A DNA stretch of 64,000 nucleotides from Limnohabitans sp. T6-5 (GCF_003063315.1 NZ_NERV01000006.1:34707-98706); one strand, 5' to 3'. Shown: positions 22,081 through 30,464, counted from the stretch's first letter. Made by a program: numbers and translations. Notes: generated from the letters alone by a model not told the origin.

Positions 22081-23076
22081 ATGACCCCATTGAAATCATC
22101 ACCCCGCCGCCAGTGGTTGACCACTCTGCTGAGCGCAAGCTTGGCACTGGGCACAGGCATATCCGCAGCGCAAAGCGCCTACCCCAACAAACCGATCCGG
22201 CTGGTGGTGCCCTTCACCCCCGGTGGCGTGACCGACACCAGCGGGCGGCTGATTGCCGAGCAACTGTCCAAGCGCCTGGGACAGCAGGTGGTGGTGGACA
22301 ACAAGCCAGGTGCTTCGGGCAACATCGGCACGCAAATGGTGGCCGCGGCCGAGCCCGATGGCTACACCTTGCTGCTGGGCTTTGATGGCACCCTGGTCAT
22401 CAACCCGCATGTGTTTCCCAAGGTGGGTTTTGACACGCTCAAAGACTTTGCGCCGATTGGGAAGATTGGCGATGCGGTGCTGATTTTGGTGTCGCACCCC
22501 GCTGTGCCCGCCAAGAGCCTGAAGGACGTGATCGCCTTGTCCAAAACCCAGGCGGGCGGTTTGTCTTATGGCACATCAGGCACGGGTGGCACGCCGCACA
22601 TTGCGGGCGAGTTGCTCAAGCAGCGCACGGGGGCCAACTTGACGCACATCCCCTACAAGGGCGGTGGTCAGGCCATGACCGATGTGCTGGGCGGCAACAT
22701 TCCGCTGGTCTACACCGCGATTGCGGGCGCGATTTCGCACGTCAAGTCGGGCAAGTTGCATGCGGTGGCGGTGTCCAGCGCGCAGCGGTCATCTTCATTG
22801 CCCGACGTGCCGACCTTCATCGAAAACGGTGTGCCTGATTTTGAGATCAATTCCTGGGTGGGCTTGCTGGCCCCGGCCAAAACGCCCAAGGCGGTGCTCG
22901 ACAAACTGAACACCGAACTCAACGCCGTGTTGGCCGACGCCGCCGTGCGCGAACGCCTGAACGGCATGGGCATCGCGGCTACACCCGGTACGGCCGAAAA
23001 ATTTGGCCAAGAAATCCAGCGCGACCTGGCCCGTTACGGCGCCGTCGTCAAATCCGCCAACATCAAGGCCGAATGA
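22081..23076 (+). CDS. Bug family tripartite tricarboxylate transporter receptor (TctC-like)
   Basis: The protein has 331 residues. A signal peptide (about 1-31) is followed by the Bug start YPNKPIRLVVPFTPGG, the conserved NKPGASGNIG and AAEPDGYTLL loops, and a C-terminal helix typical of the family. These periplasmic receptors bind carboxylates, amides or similar small acids. Burkholderiales encode many of them, and most have no cognate membrane subunits nearby, as here. TAGGAG upstream supports the ATG. The GntR/FCD gene downstream on the other strand is a candidate regulator. Confidence 0.92.
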   Translation: MTPLKSSPRRQWLTTLLSASLALGTGISAAQSAYPNKPIRLVVPFTPGGVTDTSGRLIAEQLSKRLGQQVVVDNKPGASGNIGTQMVAAAEPDGYTLLLGFDGTLVINPHVFPKVGFDTLKDFAPIGKIGDAVLILVSHPAVPAKSLKDVIALSKTQAGGLSYGTSGTGGTPHIAGELLKQRTGANLTHIPYKGGGQAMTDVLGGNIPLVYTAIAGAISHVKSGKLHAVAVSSAQRSSSLPDVPTFIENGVPDFEINSWVGLLAPAKTPKAVLDKLNTELNAVLADAAVRERLNGMGIAATPGTAEKFGQEIQRDLARYGAVVKSANIKAE

Positions 23077-23120
23077 GGGGGGTGGCTTTGGCTCTGGCGC
23101 TGTTGGCTTCGGCACAAGCG

Positions 23121-23150
23121 CCATGTCGGGGCTGAAGCCACCGACCTAGT
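23121..23150. repeat. Single inverted REP hairpin (locus 5)
   Basis: CATGTCGGGGCTGAAGCCACCGACCTA-like sequence forms an inverted GGC/GCC-type copy, between convergent genes. Confidence 0.6.
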
Positions 23151-23153
23151 GCG

Positions 23154-23209
23154 CCCGACGCCCAACGCCCAACGCCCAACGCCCAACGCCCAACGCCCAA
23201 CGCCCGCGC
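23154..23209. repeat. 7-bp tandem repeat (CCCAACG)n
   Basis: Six perfect copies of CCCAACG run from 23161 to 23202, with a degenerate copy on each side. The repeat lies between the Bug gene and the GntR-type gene, close to the latter's stop codon. Copy number may vary between strains. Confidence 0.9.
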
Positions 23210-23218
23210 ACAAACAGC

Positions 23219-23992
23219 TTATTGGCGCAAACCCTTGATCAGCGGTTGCGCCAATCGTTCGCCTTCTTGTTGCCAGAAGGCCGGGTCGGCTTGCTGGATG
23301 CGGGTGATGGCGTTGCCCATGTGGGTGGCGGCGGCTTGGCGGGCGCTGGCGGGGTGACCGGCTTCGACCGCTTGCAAGATGGCCTGGTGTTCGCTTTGCA
23401 CTTCGGCGGCAAAGTCCACGCGCCGCGCTTCATTGGCACGCGTGACCTGGGTGGCGCCGTGCAGGAACTGGCTCAAGTATTCGAGGGTCTGGATCAGAAA
23501 GGGGTTGCGCGCCGCGTCGGCAATGGCGCGGTGAAATTGCATGTCTTCGGCCACGCCGTTGCCCCCGGCTTGCACGGCGGCATCCAGCGCGTTGACGGCT
23601 TGGCGGATGGCGCGCAGGTCGCTGGCGCTGCGTCTTTCGGCGGCCAGTGCGGCGACTTCGGCTTCGAGTGCCCGGCGCACTTCGACCATTTGCACCACGG
23701 CGTCTTTGGATGCGGCATGGCGGGCTTCGAAATGGAGCGGTGCAAACGGCTGTTGCGGTGTCACAAACACGCCGCTGCCCTGTCGCGAGTCGACCAGGCC
23801 CAGGGATTTGAGGCGCGAGACGGCTTCGCGCACCACGGTGCGGCTGACTTCGAATTGTTCGACCAGTCGCGCTTCGGTGGGCAACTTGTCACCGGGCACG
23901 AGGCGGCCTTGCCGGATTTCGGCGGCCAGTTGCTCAGCCACCTGGTCTGACAGTCGGGCGCCACTGGTGACGGGGGTGAAGTTTTGAGTCAT
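23219..23992 (-). CDS. GntR family regulator, FCD (FadR) subfamily
   Basis: The protein has 257 residues. The N-terminal winged helix-turn-helix reads LSDQVAEQLAAEIRQGRLVPG...LPTEARLVEQF, and SRTVVREAVSRLKSLGLV is the recognition helix. The C-terminal domain is all-helical FCD, which usually binds a carboxylic acid through a metal. Start at 23992 (MTQNFTP) is preferred; an upstream extension reading MFSLITPVAAM has no homology-like content. A palindrome (23997-24007) matching the FCD operator lies right at its start, suggesting autorepression. Likely target: the Bug/lyase genes or the monooxygenase gene. Confidence 0.9.
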   Translation of the reverse strand: MTQNFTPVTSGARLSDQVAEQLAAEIRQGRLVPGDKLPTEARLVEQFEVSRTVVREAVSRLKSLGLVDSRQGSGVFVTPQQPFAPLHFEARHAASKDAVVQMVEVRRALEAEVAALAAERRSASDLRAIRQAVNALDAAVQAGGNGVAEDMQFHRAIADAARNPFLIQTLEYLSQFLHGATQVTRANEARRVDFAAEVQSEHQAILQAVEAGHPASARQAAATHMGNAITRIQQADPAFWQQEGERLAQPLIKGLRQ

Positions 23993-23996
23993 GAAC

Positions 23997-24007
23997 TTGT
24001 CATACAA
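23997..24007. promoter_or_regulatory. Predicted GntR/FCD operator
   Basis: TTGT-CAT-ACAA is a perfect palindrome matching the TNGTNNNACNA consensus of FadR-subfamily regulators. It ends 5 bases before the gntR start codon. The match is seen in the sequence; the role is inferred. Confidence 0.5.
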
Positions 24008-24050
24008 AAGACAGGTTGCAAGCATAGCGGCAACGGGAGTGATCAGGGAA

Positions 24051-24224
24051 AACATCGGACTCTTCGCGTACCGACCTGCGAGGATATGCCTGCGCTATGG
24101 GCAAGCTGCTGTCTTGTAGGTCGGTGGTCGAAGACCCCGACAGAGGGTTGATTCGTCTGTGGCGCTCGCGTGGGCGATGTTGGTCAATCAGGAATATGTC
24201 GGACTCTTCGAGTACCGACCTACA
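24051..24224. repeat. REP locus 6
   Basis: An inverted ACTC-type hairpin near 24054-24081 is followed by a complete composite unit (24117-24224): GTAG head, GGTC/GACC-type hairpin, a core of about 60 bases, then an inverted ACTC/GAGT-type hairpin. This is one of two REP loci located between divergent genes. The rest of the 23993-24351 gap holds an AT-rich stretch (24255-24305) that is probably the promoter of the monooxygenase gene. Confidence 0.8.
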
Positions 24225-24351
24225 GGTACACGGGCTTCGTCGACCTCGCACAACAGTCGTATAAAATTACGCATTGGTAAATTCGTTTATCTATAGTAAA
24301 TTATGACCCGTTGCACCCGAGGGTGCTTTTTCATCAGACCGGAGACCGTGC

Positions 24352-26007
24352 ATGGGTGCTTACGTCAACCCGATTTATCCCTACAAGGGGCCTGCTGACT
24401 TGATGTCGACGCCGCCGCAGCGCAAGCCGCTGATCGTGATTGGCGCGGGGCCGGTGGGCCTGGCCGCAGCCATTGATGCCCGCTTGCAGGGCCTCGATGT
24501 GCTGGTGCTGGACGACGACAAGACCGTGTCGGTCGGTTCGCGGGCGGTGTGCTACGCCAAACGCTCGCTCGAAATTCTGGACCGCCTGGGCATTGCCGAC
24601 GAGGCCTGCGGCTTGGGCGTGAGCTGGAACATCGGCCGCACCTTTTTGGAAGAGGACGAGGTGTACCAGTTCAACCTGGTGCCCGACGCGGGTCACAAAC
24701 GCCCGGGCATGATCAATTTGCAGCAGTACCACATCGAGGAAATGCTGATTGCCCGTGCGTTGGCGCTGGGCGCCGACATCCGTTGGCAGCACAAGGTGAC
24801 TGCGGTCTCTCCGCACGACGACCACGCCACGCTGACGGTGGAAACGCCCGACGGGACGTTTGACATCGAGGCCGACTGGCTGGTGGTGGCCGATGGCGCA
24901 CGCAGCCCGATCCGCCGCCATTTGGGCCTGGACATCGAAGGTCGCGTGTTCCAGGACCGCTTTTTGATCGCCGACGTGATCATGAAGGCCGACTACCCGG
25001 CCGAGCGCTGGTTTTGGTTTGACCCGCCGTTCCACCCCAACCAGAGCGTGCTGCTGCACAAGCAGAGCAACAACGTCTGGCGCATCGACTTTCAGCTCGG
25101 CTGGGACGCCGACCCCGAAGAAGAAAAGAAGCCCGAAAAAGTCATCCCGCGCCTGAAAGCCATGCTGGGCGACGAGCGCCCGTTTGAGCTGGAGTGGGTC
25201 AGCATCTACACCTTCCAGTGCCGCCGCATGACCGACTTCCGCCATGGCCGTGTGCTGTTTGTGGGCGATGCGGCGCACCAGGTTTCGCCCTTTGGCGCAC
25301 GCGGGGCCAACTCGGGTTTTCAGGATGCGGACGATTTGATGTGGAAGCTGGGCCTGGTGATCAAGGGCCAAGCCAGCGAAAAGCTGCTCGACACCTACGC
25401 GATGGACCGCCAGTTTGCGGCCGACGAGAACATCATGAACTCGACGCGCTCGACCGACTTCATCACACCCAAGAGCCGCACCAGCCGCACTTTCCGCAAC
25501 CAGGTGCTGGCGCTGGCCAAGCACCACCCGTTTGCGCGCAAGCTGGTCAATTCAGGCCGCTTGTCGGTGCCATCCTTCCTGACCAGCTCGGTGCTCAACA
25601 CGCCCGATGCCGATGTGTTCGACGGGAACATGGTGCCGGGCGCGCCCATGGACGATGCGCCGATCCAGTTGGCTGGGCAGGACGCCTGGCTGCTCGATCA
25701 GGTCGGCAAGGGCTTCGCCGCACTGCTGTTTGTCGATGCCGCGCCCGATGCCCAGACGCTGGCCGCGATGCAGGCCCTGCGCCAGGGGCCTGTGCCGGTG
25801 GACACCTTGCTGGTCTCGGCCACGCCTTTGCAGGTGGACGGTGTCCAGGTGCTGGTGGACGCGCAAGGCTGGATGGCCAAACGCTACGACGCACAACCTG
25901 GCACCACTTACCTGCTGCGTCCAGATCAGCATGTGGTGGCCCGCTGGCGTGCCTGGTCGGCACCGGCGATTGCCAAGGCATTGCAACGCGCTATCGGCCA
26001 GGCTTGA
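24352..26007 (+). CDS. FAD-dependent aromatic monooxygenase (PheA/MhpA-like)
   Basis: The protein has 551 residues. The N-terminal FAD-binding motif VIGAGPVGLAAAIDA (about 28-42) is followed by the conserved internal DG motif (VADGARSPIRR), and GDAAHQVSPFGARGANSG provides the second FAD site. The C-terminal thioredoxin-like extension matches the phenol-hydroxylase/MhpA group of single-component flavin hydroxylases, which add oxygen to phenolic rings using NAD(P)H. It is followed 11 bases later by a DUF2783-like gene, a common pairing. No ring-cleavage gene is adjacent, so the substrate is unknown. Confidence 0.85.
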   Translation: MGAYVNPIYPYKGPADLMSTPPQRKPLIVIGAGPVGLAAAIDARLQGLDVLVLDDDKTVSVGSRAVCYAKRSLEILDRLGIADEACGLGVSWNIGRTFLEEDEVYQFNLVPDAGHKRPGMINLQQYHIEEMLIARALALGADIRWQHKVTAVSPHDDHATLTVETPDGTFDIEADWLVVADGARSPIRRHLGLDIEGRVFQDRFLIADVIMKADYPAERWFWFDPPFHPNQSVLLHKQSNNVWRIDFQLGWDADPEEEKKPEKVIPRLKAMLGDERPFELEWVSIYTFQCRRMTDFRHGRVLFVGDAAHQVSPFGARGANSGFQDADDLMWKLGLVIKGQASEKLLDTYAMDRQFAADENIMNSTRSTDFITPKSRTSRTFRNQVLALAKHHPFARKLVNSGRLSVPSFLTSSVLNTPDADVFDGNMVPGAPMDDAPIQLAGQDAWLLDQVGKGFAALLFVDAAPDAQTLAAMQALRQGPVPVDTLLVSATPLQVDGVQVLVDAQGWMAKRYDAQPGTTYLLRPDQHVVARWRAWSAPAIAKALQRAIGQA

Positions 26008-26018
26008 GGAGGATGAAC

Positions 26019-26321
26019 ATGAGCATGAACACAAGCACGAACACGGGCACGAACACGGGCATGAACACGGGCACGAACAGCACCAGCGCTGACGTTTCTG
26101 CGCTGATCACACAGCCGAATTTTCATGAAGCAGGCCGCCGATTTTTCCGCGATTTTTCGCCCGGTGACGACTTCTATGAAAACCTGATCGACGCCCACAA
26201 CGGCCTGAGCGACGAACAAAGCGAGGCGCTCAACGCCCGCCTGATCTTGCTGCTGGCCAACCACATCGGCGATTTGAAGGTGCTGCGCGAGGCGCTGCAG
26301 GCGGCGCGAGAAGGGGCTTGA
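26019..26321 (+). CDS. Small DUF2783-like protein with repetitive N-terminus
   Basis: The protein has 100 residues. The C-terminal 65 residues (DDFYENLIDAHNGLSDEQS, then NARLILLLANHIGD) resemble the DUF2783 family, which accompanies FAD monooxygenases. The first 27 residues are low complexity (repeats of N-T-G-T), encoded by imperfect 12-base repeats. ATGs occur at 26013, 26019 and 26025. AGGAGG at 26007-26012 favours 26019. The function of DUF2783 is unknown; here it is likely an accessory of the monooxygenase. Confidence 0.7.
   Translation: MSMNTSTNTGTNTGMNTGTNSTSADVSALITQPNFHEAGRRFFRDFSPGDDFYENLIDAHNGLSDEQSEALNARLILLLANHIGDLKVLREALQAAREGA
26027..26084 (+). repeat. 12-base tandem repeat inside the DUF2783-like gene
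   Basis: Imperfect copies of AACACGGGCACG encode N-T-G-T/M units. The repeat is in frame and a multiple of three, so copy changes would lengthen or shorten the N-terminus without a frameshift. Confidence 0.75.
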
Positions 26322-26411
26322 ATTCTTGGCAAAGTTTGCTGTTGATCCACGACCAAGGTCAGCGAGTTCAATCAACACAAATAGATGTATGTCATGGCTG
26401 CTTTTTTACGT

Positions 26412-26430
26412 TGATACCAATTTGGTATCA
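26412..26430. promoter_or_regulatory. Operator palindrome of the higBA locus
   Basis: TGATACCAA-T-TTGGTATCA is a perfect 9+1+9 palindrome ending 10 bases before the toxin start codon. HigA-type antitoxins repress their own operon from such palindromes. The palindrome is observed; binding is inferred. Confidence 0.7.
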
Positions 26431-26439
26431 TCATAAAAC

Positions 26440-26733
26440 ATGAGAATCGTTGCGATATCTACTCTTCGTGCTTTTTTGACTAAGCATCCTGATGCGCAAA
26501 CACCCTTAAAGGCTTGGTACGCGCTGGCCAGCAGGGCCCAATGGACGTCGCCAGCTGACATCAAAGAGGCCTACAGAAATGCCAGCTTTACCGCCAACAA
26601 TCGGGTGGTGTTCAACATCAAGGGCAATGACTACCGATTGGTGGTGCTGGTGCGCTATGACAAAGGATTGTTGTTTGTGAAGTTTGTGGGCACGCACGTG
26701 CAATACGACAAAATTGATGTGTTGACTGTTTAA
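26440..26733 (+). CDS. higB: HigB-type toxin (mRNA interferase)
   Basis: The protein has 97 residues and matches the HigB-toxin family of RelE-like endoribonucleases: early W-x-S...AD-I motif (AQWTSPADIKEAYRNASF), NNRVVFNIKGNDYRLVV core strand and KFVGTHVQYDKID near the C-terminus. These toxins cut mRNA on the ribosome. The gene precedes the antitoxin gene by 11 bases, the reverse of most TA operons but normal for higBA. Confidence 0.88.
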   Translation: MRIVAISTLRAFLTKHPDAQTPLKAWYALASRAQWTSPADIKEAYRNASFTANNRVVFNIKGNDYRLVVLVRYDKGLLFVKFVGTHVQYDKIDVLTV

Positions 26734-26744
26734 AGGAGTACCCC

Positions 26745-27128
26745 ATGGAAATCCGTACCATTCACAACAAAAAAGAATACAAGGCCGCCTTGGATGAAAT
26801 CGAGCAACTTTGGTCTGCCCCCGCCAAATCTGCGCAAGCCGATCGCTTGGATGTCCTCACTTTGCTGGTGGAACATTACGAGAAAACACACTTCCCGATC
26901 GCTGATCCAGACCCTATTGAGTTGATTGAACACGTCATGGAAAGTCGTGGTCTGAGCCGCAAAGATCTGGAGCCCATGATTGGGCCACGTGGCCGTGTCG
27001 CCGACATCCTGAACAGAACGCGCCCATTGACGCTCGAAATGATCCGCCGCTTGGTCGCGCAGCTTGAATTACCAGCGGATGTTCTGGTGAAACCCTATCT
27101 TTTGCGGGAAGAGTTGTTGGCCGCTTGA
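26745..27128 (+). CDS. higA: HigA-type antitoxin (XRE helix-turn-helix)
   Basis: The protein has 127 residues. The C-terminal helix-turn-helix (ELIEHVMESRGLSRKDLEPM, then LNRTRPLTLEMIRRLV) is of the XRE/HigA type. The N-terminal region is likely to contact HigB. AAAGGAG lies just upstream of the ATG. It neutralises HigB and probably represses the operon through the palindrome at 26412-26430. Confidence 0.88.
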   Translation: MEIRTIHNKKEYKAALDEIEQLWSAPAKSAQADRLDVLTLLVEHYEKTHFPIADPDPIELIEHVMESRGLSRKDLEPMIGPRGRVADILNRTRPLTLEMIRRLVAQLELPADVLVKPYLLREELLAA

Positions 27129-27292
27129 GAATGCGGCTGGAATGAAGGGCATTTGGTAAGGGCTTGCCCGTCAAAAAACATTCATACCGCAAGCGCCTAA
27201 TCGTCAGCAGGGCGGGCTCCCACAAAGCACATCTGTGGCGTCGCACAAATGCCTTGCAGCAAGCGCGTGTGGGCGCATGAGCGGGTGGGCTA

Positions 27293-28504
27293 TCAACGCC
27301 GGTGCAACACCCACTGCGCACACACAGCCAGCAGGCTGAAGGCAAGCATCATCCAGCCCAGGTTGACCGCGCCTTCGTGGCTGACGAGTCCGACCAGGTA
27401 GCCGCCGGTGGCTCCGGTGAGTTGTTGCATCAGGCCGGCCACCGCAGCGGCCGAGCCTGCCAGCGCAGGCACCACGCCCACCGTGCCCGCCAGCGCAGGC
27501 GGGTTCAGCAGGCCATGACCGAAGCCCAGCAGCAGCAAGGGCAGCGCCACCGCCAGTGGGTTTTTGAAACCTGCCAAGCCCAAGGCCAGCATGATCACCA
27601 GGCCCAAAATGGTGAACGTCTGGCCTGCGTTCATCATGCGGCGCTCACCCATGCGTTGAATCCAGCGTGAGGTCATGAAGTTGCCCACGATGTAGGAGAT
27701 GGGCACGGCCATGATGAACCAGCCAATGCCGTCGGGGCCAATGCCATAGCCTTTGAGCACGATGGGCGCGCCGCCCAGGAACACGTAGAAGGTGGCCGTG
27801 GTGGCGGCGAGGATGACCACATAGAGCAAGAAACGCGGCTCGTGCATGAGGCGGTGGTAGGCGCTGAGCATGGCGCGTAACCAGTGGCTGTCGCTGGCTT
27901 CGTGGGGCTTGCTGGCAGGCAGGCCTTGCCAGGCGGCGATGGCCAGCAGCGGAGCAAGCACAGCCAGGAGCACAAAGTTGGCCTGCCAGCCCAAGCGCAC
28001 ATGGATTTGCCCGCCGAGCAAGGTGGCCAGAGGTGGAATCAGGCCCAGTGACATGCCCACATAAGCCATGACCCGGGTGCGCTGGTGCCCCTGAAACAGG
28101 TCTTGCACCAGTGAGCGACCGACCACCATGCTGGCTGCGCTGCCTGCGCCTTGCAAAATGCGTGCGGCCGTGAGCCAGCGGATGTCGCTCGCGAACACGG
28201 CCAGTCCAGAGGCCACGCCTGCAATCAACAAACCCACAAGCAGGATGGCCTTGCGGCCATGCCGGTCGGACAGGGGGCCGTAGATCAACTGCAAGCCCCC
28301 ATAGGCCACCACGTAGCCACTGAAGGTCAGCTGCACATGGGCCTGGTCGGTGGCAAAGATGGCGCCCCATTCCTGCATGGAAGGCAGGCACAGGGTCATG
28401 GCCAGCAGCCCGAATGAGATTTGCGCCAGCAAATTGGCGATCAGCCAGGGGGAGTGGCTGCGGACATGGGGGGAGTGATCGGTGTGCGAGGCAGAAGTGG
28501 TCAT
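27293..28504 (-). CDS. MFS multidrug transporter, Bcr/CflA family
   Basis: The protein has 403 residues with about 12 membrane helices. Family features include ANLLAQISFGLLAMTLCLPSM in helix 1, YGPLSDRHGRKAILL (the loop 2-3 signature) and AARILQGAGSAASMVVGRSL in helix 4 (motif C-like). Bcr/CflA proteins are proton-driven exporters of drugs or small metabolites in the inner membrane. The ATG at 28504 is chosen over TTG at 28513; neither has a strong ribosome site. It follows metW on the same strand after 54 bases and may be cotranscribed with metX-metW. Confidence 0.88.
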   Translation of the reverse strand: MTTSASHTDHSPHVRSHSPWLIANLLAQISFGLLAMTLCLPSMQEWGAIFATDQAHVQLTFSGYVVAYGGLQLIYGPLSDRHGRKAILLVGLLIAGVASGLAVFASDIRWLTAARILQGAGSAASMVVGRSLVQDLFQGHQRTRVMAYVGMSLGLIPPLATLLGGQIHVRLGWQANFVLLAVLAPLLAIAAWQGLPASKPHEASDSHWLRAMLSAYHRLMHEPRFLLYVVILAATTATFYVFLGGAPIVLKGYGIGPDGIGWFIMAVPISYIVGNFMTSRWIQRMGERRMMNAGQTFTILGLVIMLALGLAGFKNPLAVALPLLLLGFGHGLLNPPALAGTVGVVPALAGSAAAVAGLMQQLTGATGGYLVGLVSHEGAVNLGWMMLAFSLLAVCAQWVLHRR

Positions 28505-28558
28505 GAAGGGCAAGGGAGGGTGGTGCGCATGACCGACAGGATCAGCCCGGGCGAAAGC

Positions 28559-29143
28559 TCAGCGGCGTTGCAATTTGAACACCGCCGTGCCGGCCATGAG
28601 GTTGGGCAAGATGCGAACTTCCTGGCCGTGCTGCAGGCCAAACGCGTCCAGCACGCGCAGCTCGTTTTTGCAAGCCAGATCGGCAAAGTCGGCGTAGGTG
28701 CCCACTCGGATGTTGGGCGTGTCGTACCACTGGTAGGGCAGGCGCTTGGTCACCGGCATGCGGCCACGCAGCACGCTCAGGCGGTTGAACCAGTGTGCAA
28801 AGTTGGGGAAGGCCACGATGCCGATTTTCCCGACGCGGGCGGTCTCGCGCAGCATCACCTCGGCGTTGCGCAGGTGTTGCAGCGTGTCGATTTGCAACAC
28901 CACATCGAACGATTGGTCGGCGAAGACCTTCAGGCCTTCGTCCAGGTTGAGTTGCAGCACGTTCACGGCGCGTTGCGCGCAGGCCAGCACATTGGTGTCG
29001 TCCAGCTCCACACCGTAGCCGGTGCAGCCGTTGTGTTCTTGAAGATAAGCCAGCAGGGCGCCGTCGCCGCAGCCCAGATCCAGCACGCGTGCGCCGTGGG
29101 GCACCAGGCGGGCAATGGCTTGCATGATCAGTGGGTCGCTCAT
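28559..29143 (-). CDS. metW: Methionine biosynthesis protein MetW
   Basis: The protein has 194 residues with a class I methyltransferase-like fold ([15 protein letters not shown], residues about 20-34) and the MetW-type [18 protein letters not shown] and [14 protein letters not shown] motifs. Its ATG overlaps the metX stop as ATGA, so the two are translationally coupled. MetW is required together with MetX for homoserine acylation in many proteobacteria. It is within the transcript controlled by the SAM-II-type leader. Confidence 0.93.
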   Translation of the reverse strand: MSDPLIMQAIARLVPHGARVLDLGCGDGALLAYLQEHNGCTGYGVELDDTNVLACAQRAVNVLQLNLDEGLKVFADQSFDVVLQIDTLQHLRNAEVMLRETARVGKIGIVAFPNFAHWFNRLSVLRGRMPVTKRLPYQWYDTPNIRVGTYADFADLACKNELRVLDAFGLQHGQEVRILPNLMAGTAVFKLQRR

Positions 29144-30285
29144 GCGGCACCTTCGATTGTTTTGGCGATTTGCTCAAAGTAAGCGCGCACCAAGTTCATG
29201 TAGCGGACATCGTCGAGCAAAAAGGCGTCGTGCCCATGGGGTGCGTCGATTTCGGCATAACTCACGTCGCGCTGGTTGTCGATCAGGCCTTTGACGATTT
29301 CGCGGCTGCGTGCGGGCGAAAAGCGCCAGTCGGTGGTGAAGCTGACCAGCAAAAATTTGCAGATGGCGCGCTCCAGTGCCTTGGACAGATTGCCGCCAAA
29401 GGCGCGGGCCGGGTCGAAGTAGTCCAGCGCCCGGGTGATCAGCAAGTAGGTGTTGGCGTCAAAGTATTCGCTGAACTTGTCGCCTTGGTAGCGCAGGTAG
29501 CTTTCGATTTGAAATTCCACTTCCTGGGTCGAATACTTGTAGCCCGTTTCGCTGTTGACGGCGCTGCGCAATTCGCGGCCAAACTTTTCGTTCATCACGT
29601 CGTCACTCAGGTACGTGATGTGGCCGATCATGCGGGCGATGCGCAGGCCGCGTTTGGGCACCACGCCATGCTCGTAAAAGTGGCCGTTGTGAAAGTCGGG
29701 GTCGGTCACGATGGCGCGGCGCGCCACTTCGTTGAAGGCGATGTTTTCGGCGTTCAAGTTGGGCGCGCTGGCCACCACCACCGCGTGCTTCATGCGATCG
29801 GGGTATTGCAGCGTCCAGCTCAGTGCCTGCATGCCGCCCAGACTGCCGCCCATGACGGCGGCCAGCTGCTCGATGCCCAGCGCGTCCAGCAGCCTGGCCT
29901 GGGCGTTGACCCAGTCTTCGACGGTGACCACCGGGAAGTCGGCGCCGTACACTCGGCCCGTGTCGGGGTTGGTGTGCATGGGGCCGGTCGAGCCAAAGCA
30001 CGAACCCAGGTTGTTCACGCCAATGACGAAAAAGCGGTCGGTGTCCAGTGGTTTGCCGGGGCCGATCATGTTGTCCCACCAGCCCAGGTTGTTGGGTTGG
30101 TCGGCGTAGATGCCTGCCACATGGTGCGAAGCATTGAGCGCGTGACAGATCAACACGGCGTTGGATTTGTCTGCGTTCAAGGACCCGTAGGTCTCGTAAG
30201 AGAGAGAGTACCCACGGATAGACGCTCCGCTTTGCAAAGGCAAGGCAGCATCAAATAGCATGGTTTGTGACTCGGCGATCAACAT
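29140..30285 (-). CDS. metX: Homoserine O-acyltransferase MetX
   Basis: The protein has 381 residues with an alpha/beta-hydrolase fold and catalytic Ser148 (GGSLGG), Asp319 (FTTDW) and His352 (PHGHDAF). The family acylates homoserine as the first committed step of methionine synthesis. Many proteobacterial MetX proteins are actually succinyltransferases, so the acyl donor is open. ATG 30285 (MLIAESQTM) is used; the TTG at 30303 lies in the leader terminator and is rejected. A SAM-II-like aptamer followed by a terminator sits immediately upstream. Confidence 0.93.
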   Translation of the reverse strand: MLIAESQTMLFDAALPLQSGASIRGYSLSYETYGSLNADKSNAVLICHALNASHHVAGIYADQPNNLGWWDNMIGPGKPLDTDRFFVIGVNNLGSCFGSTGPMHTNPDTGRVYGADFPVVTVEDWVNAQARLLDALGIEQLAAVMGGSLGGMQALSWTLQYPDRMKHAVVVASAPNLNAENIAFNEVARRAIVTDPDFHNGHFYEHGVVPKRGLRIARMIGHITYLSDDVMNEKFGRELRSAVNSETGYKYSTQEVEFQIESYLRYQGDKFSEYFDANTYLLITRALDYFDPARAFGGNLSKALERAICKFLLVSFTTDWRFSPARSREIVKGLIDNQRDVSYAEIDAPHGHDAFLLDDVRYMNLVRAYFEQIAKTIEGAA

Positions 30286-30301
30286 CGACTGTGTTCGGTT
30301 C

Positions 30302-30344
30302 AAAAAACAAAAAACCCGGCATCGCGTTCAGCGGGGCCGGGTTT
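30302..30344 (-). terminator. Leader terminator in front of metX
   Basis: On the minus strand GAAACCCGGC...GCCGGGTTTTTT is a 9-bp stem with a 15-base loop and a T-run. It lies between the SAM-II-like aptamer and the metX start. It is the likely expression platform: SAM binding would favour termination. Confidence 0.75.
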
Positions 30345-30361
30345 CAAGGGAGAGTGAAACA

Positions 30362-30429
30362 CACGCCATTTAGCTGAATTTCGGGACTCTGAGGTCCCGG
30401 CGCCCGCAATCGGGTTCAAATCGGCGCAT
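30362..30429 (-). promoter_or_regulatory. SAM-II (SAM-alpha) type riboswitch
   Basis: On the minus strand the order is GCGCCGATTTGAACCCGATT, GCGGGCGC, a hairpin CGGGAC-CTCAGA-GTCCCG, then AAATTCAGCTAAATGGCG. GCGCC/GGCGC form P1 with the ATTTGAACC loop segment, and AGCTAAA is the conserved pseudoknot strand. This follows the SAM-II aptamer layout (P1, U-rich loop, GCUAAA). The extra 18-base hairpin between P1 and the GCUAAA strand is an insertion compared with the compact form I remember. It is located directly upstream of metX, a classic SAM-II target. Confidence 0.8.
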
Positions 30430-30435
30430 CTGCAC

Positions 30436-30441
30436 AGTATA
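30436..30441 (-). promoter_or_regulatory. Possible -10 box of metX
   Basis: TATACT on the minus strand lies 7 bases before the riboswitch 5' end, so transcription would begin at about the first aptamer base. No good -35 is seen at 16-18 bases. Confidence 0.4.
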
Positions 30442-30464
30442 AATCCAAGTGCTTGGCTGCAGAC

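Noticed and set aside
30286..30303. TTG start for metX
   Set aside because: It lies in the T-run of the leader terminator; the family start fits ATG 30285.
30380..30425. tRNA-like sequence (GGTTCAAATC)
   Set aside because: On the plus strand it looks like a T-arm, but no acceptor stem, D-arm or anticodon arm fits. The reverse strand fits a SAM-II aptamer before metX.
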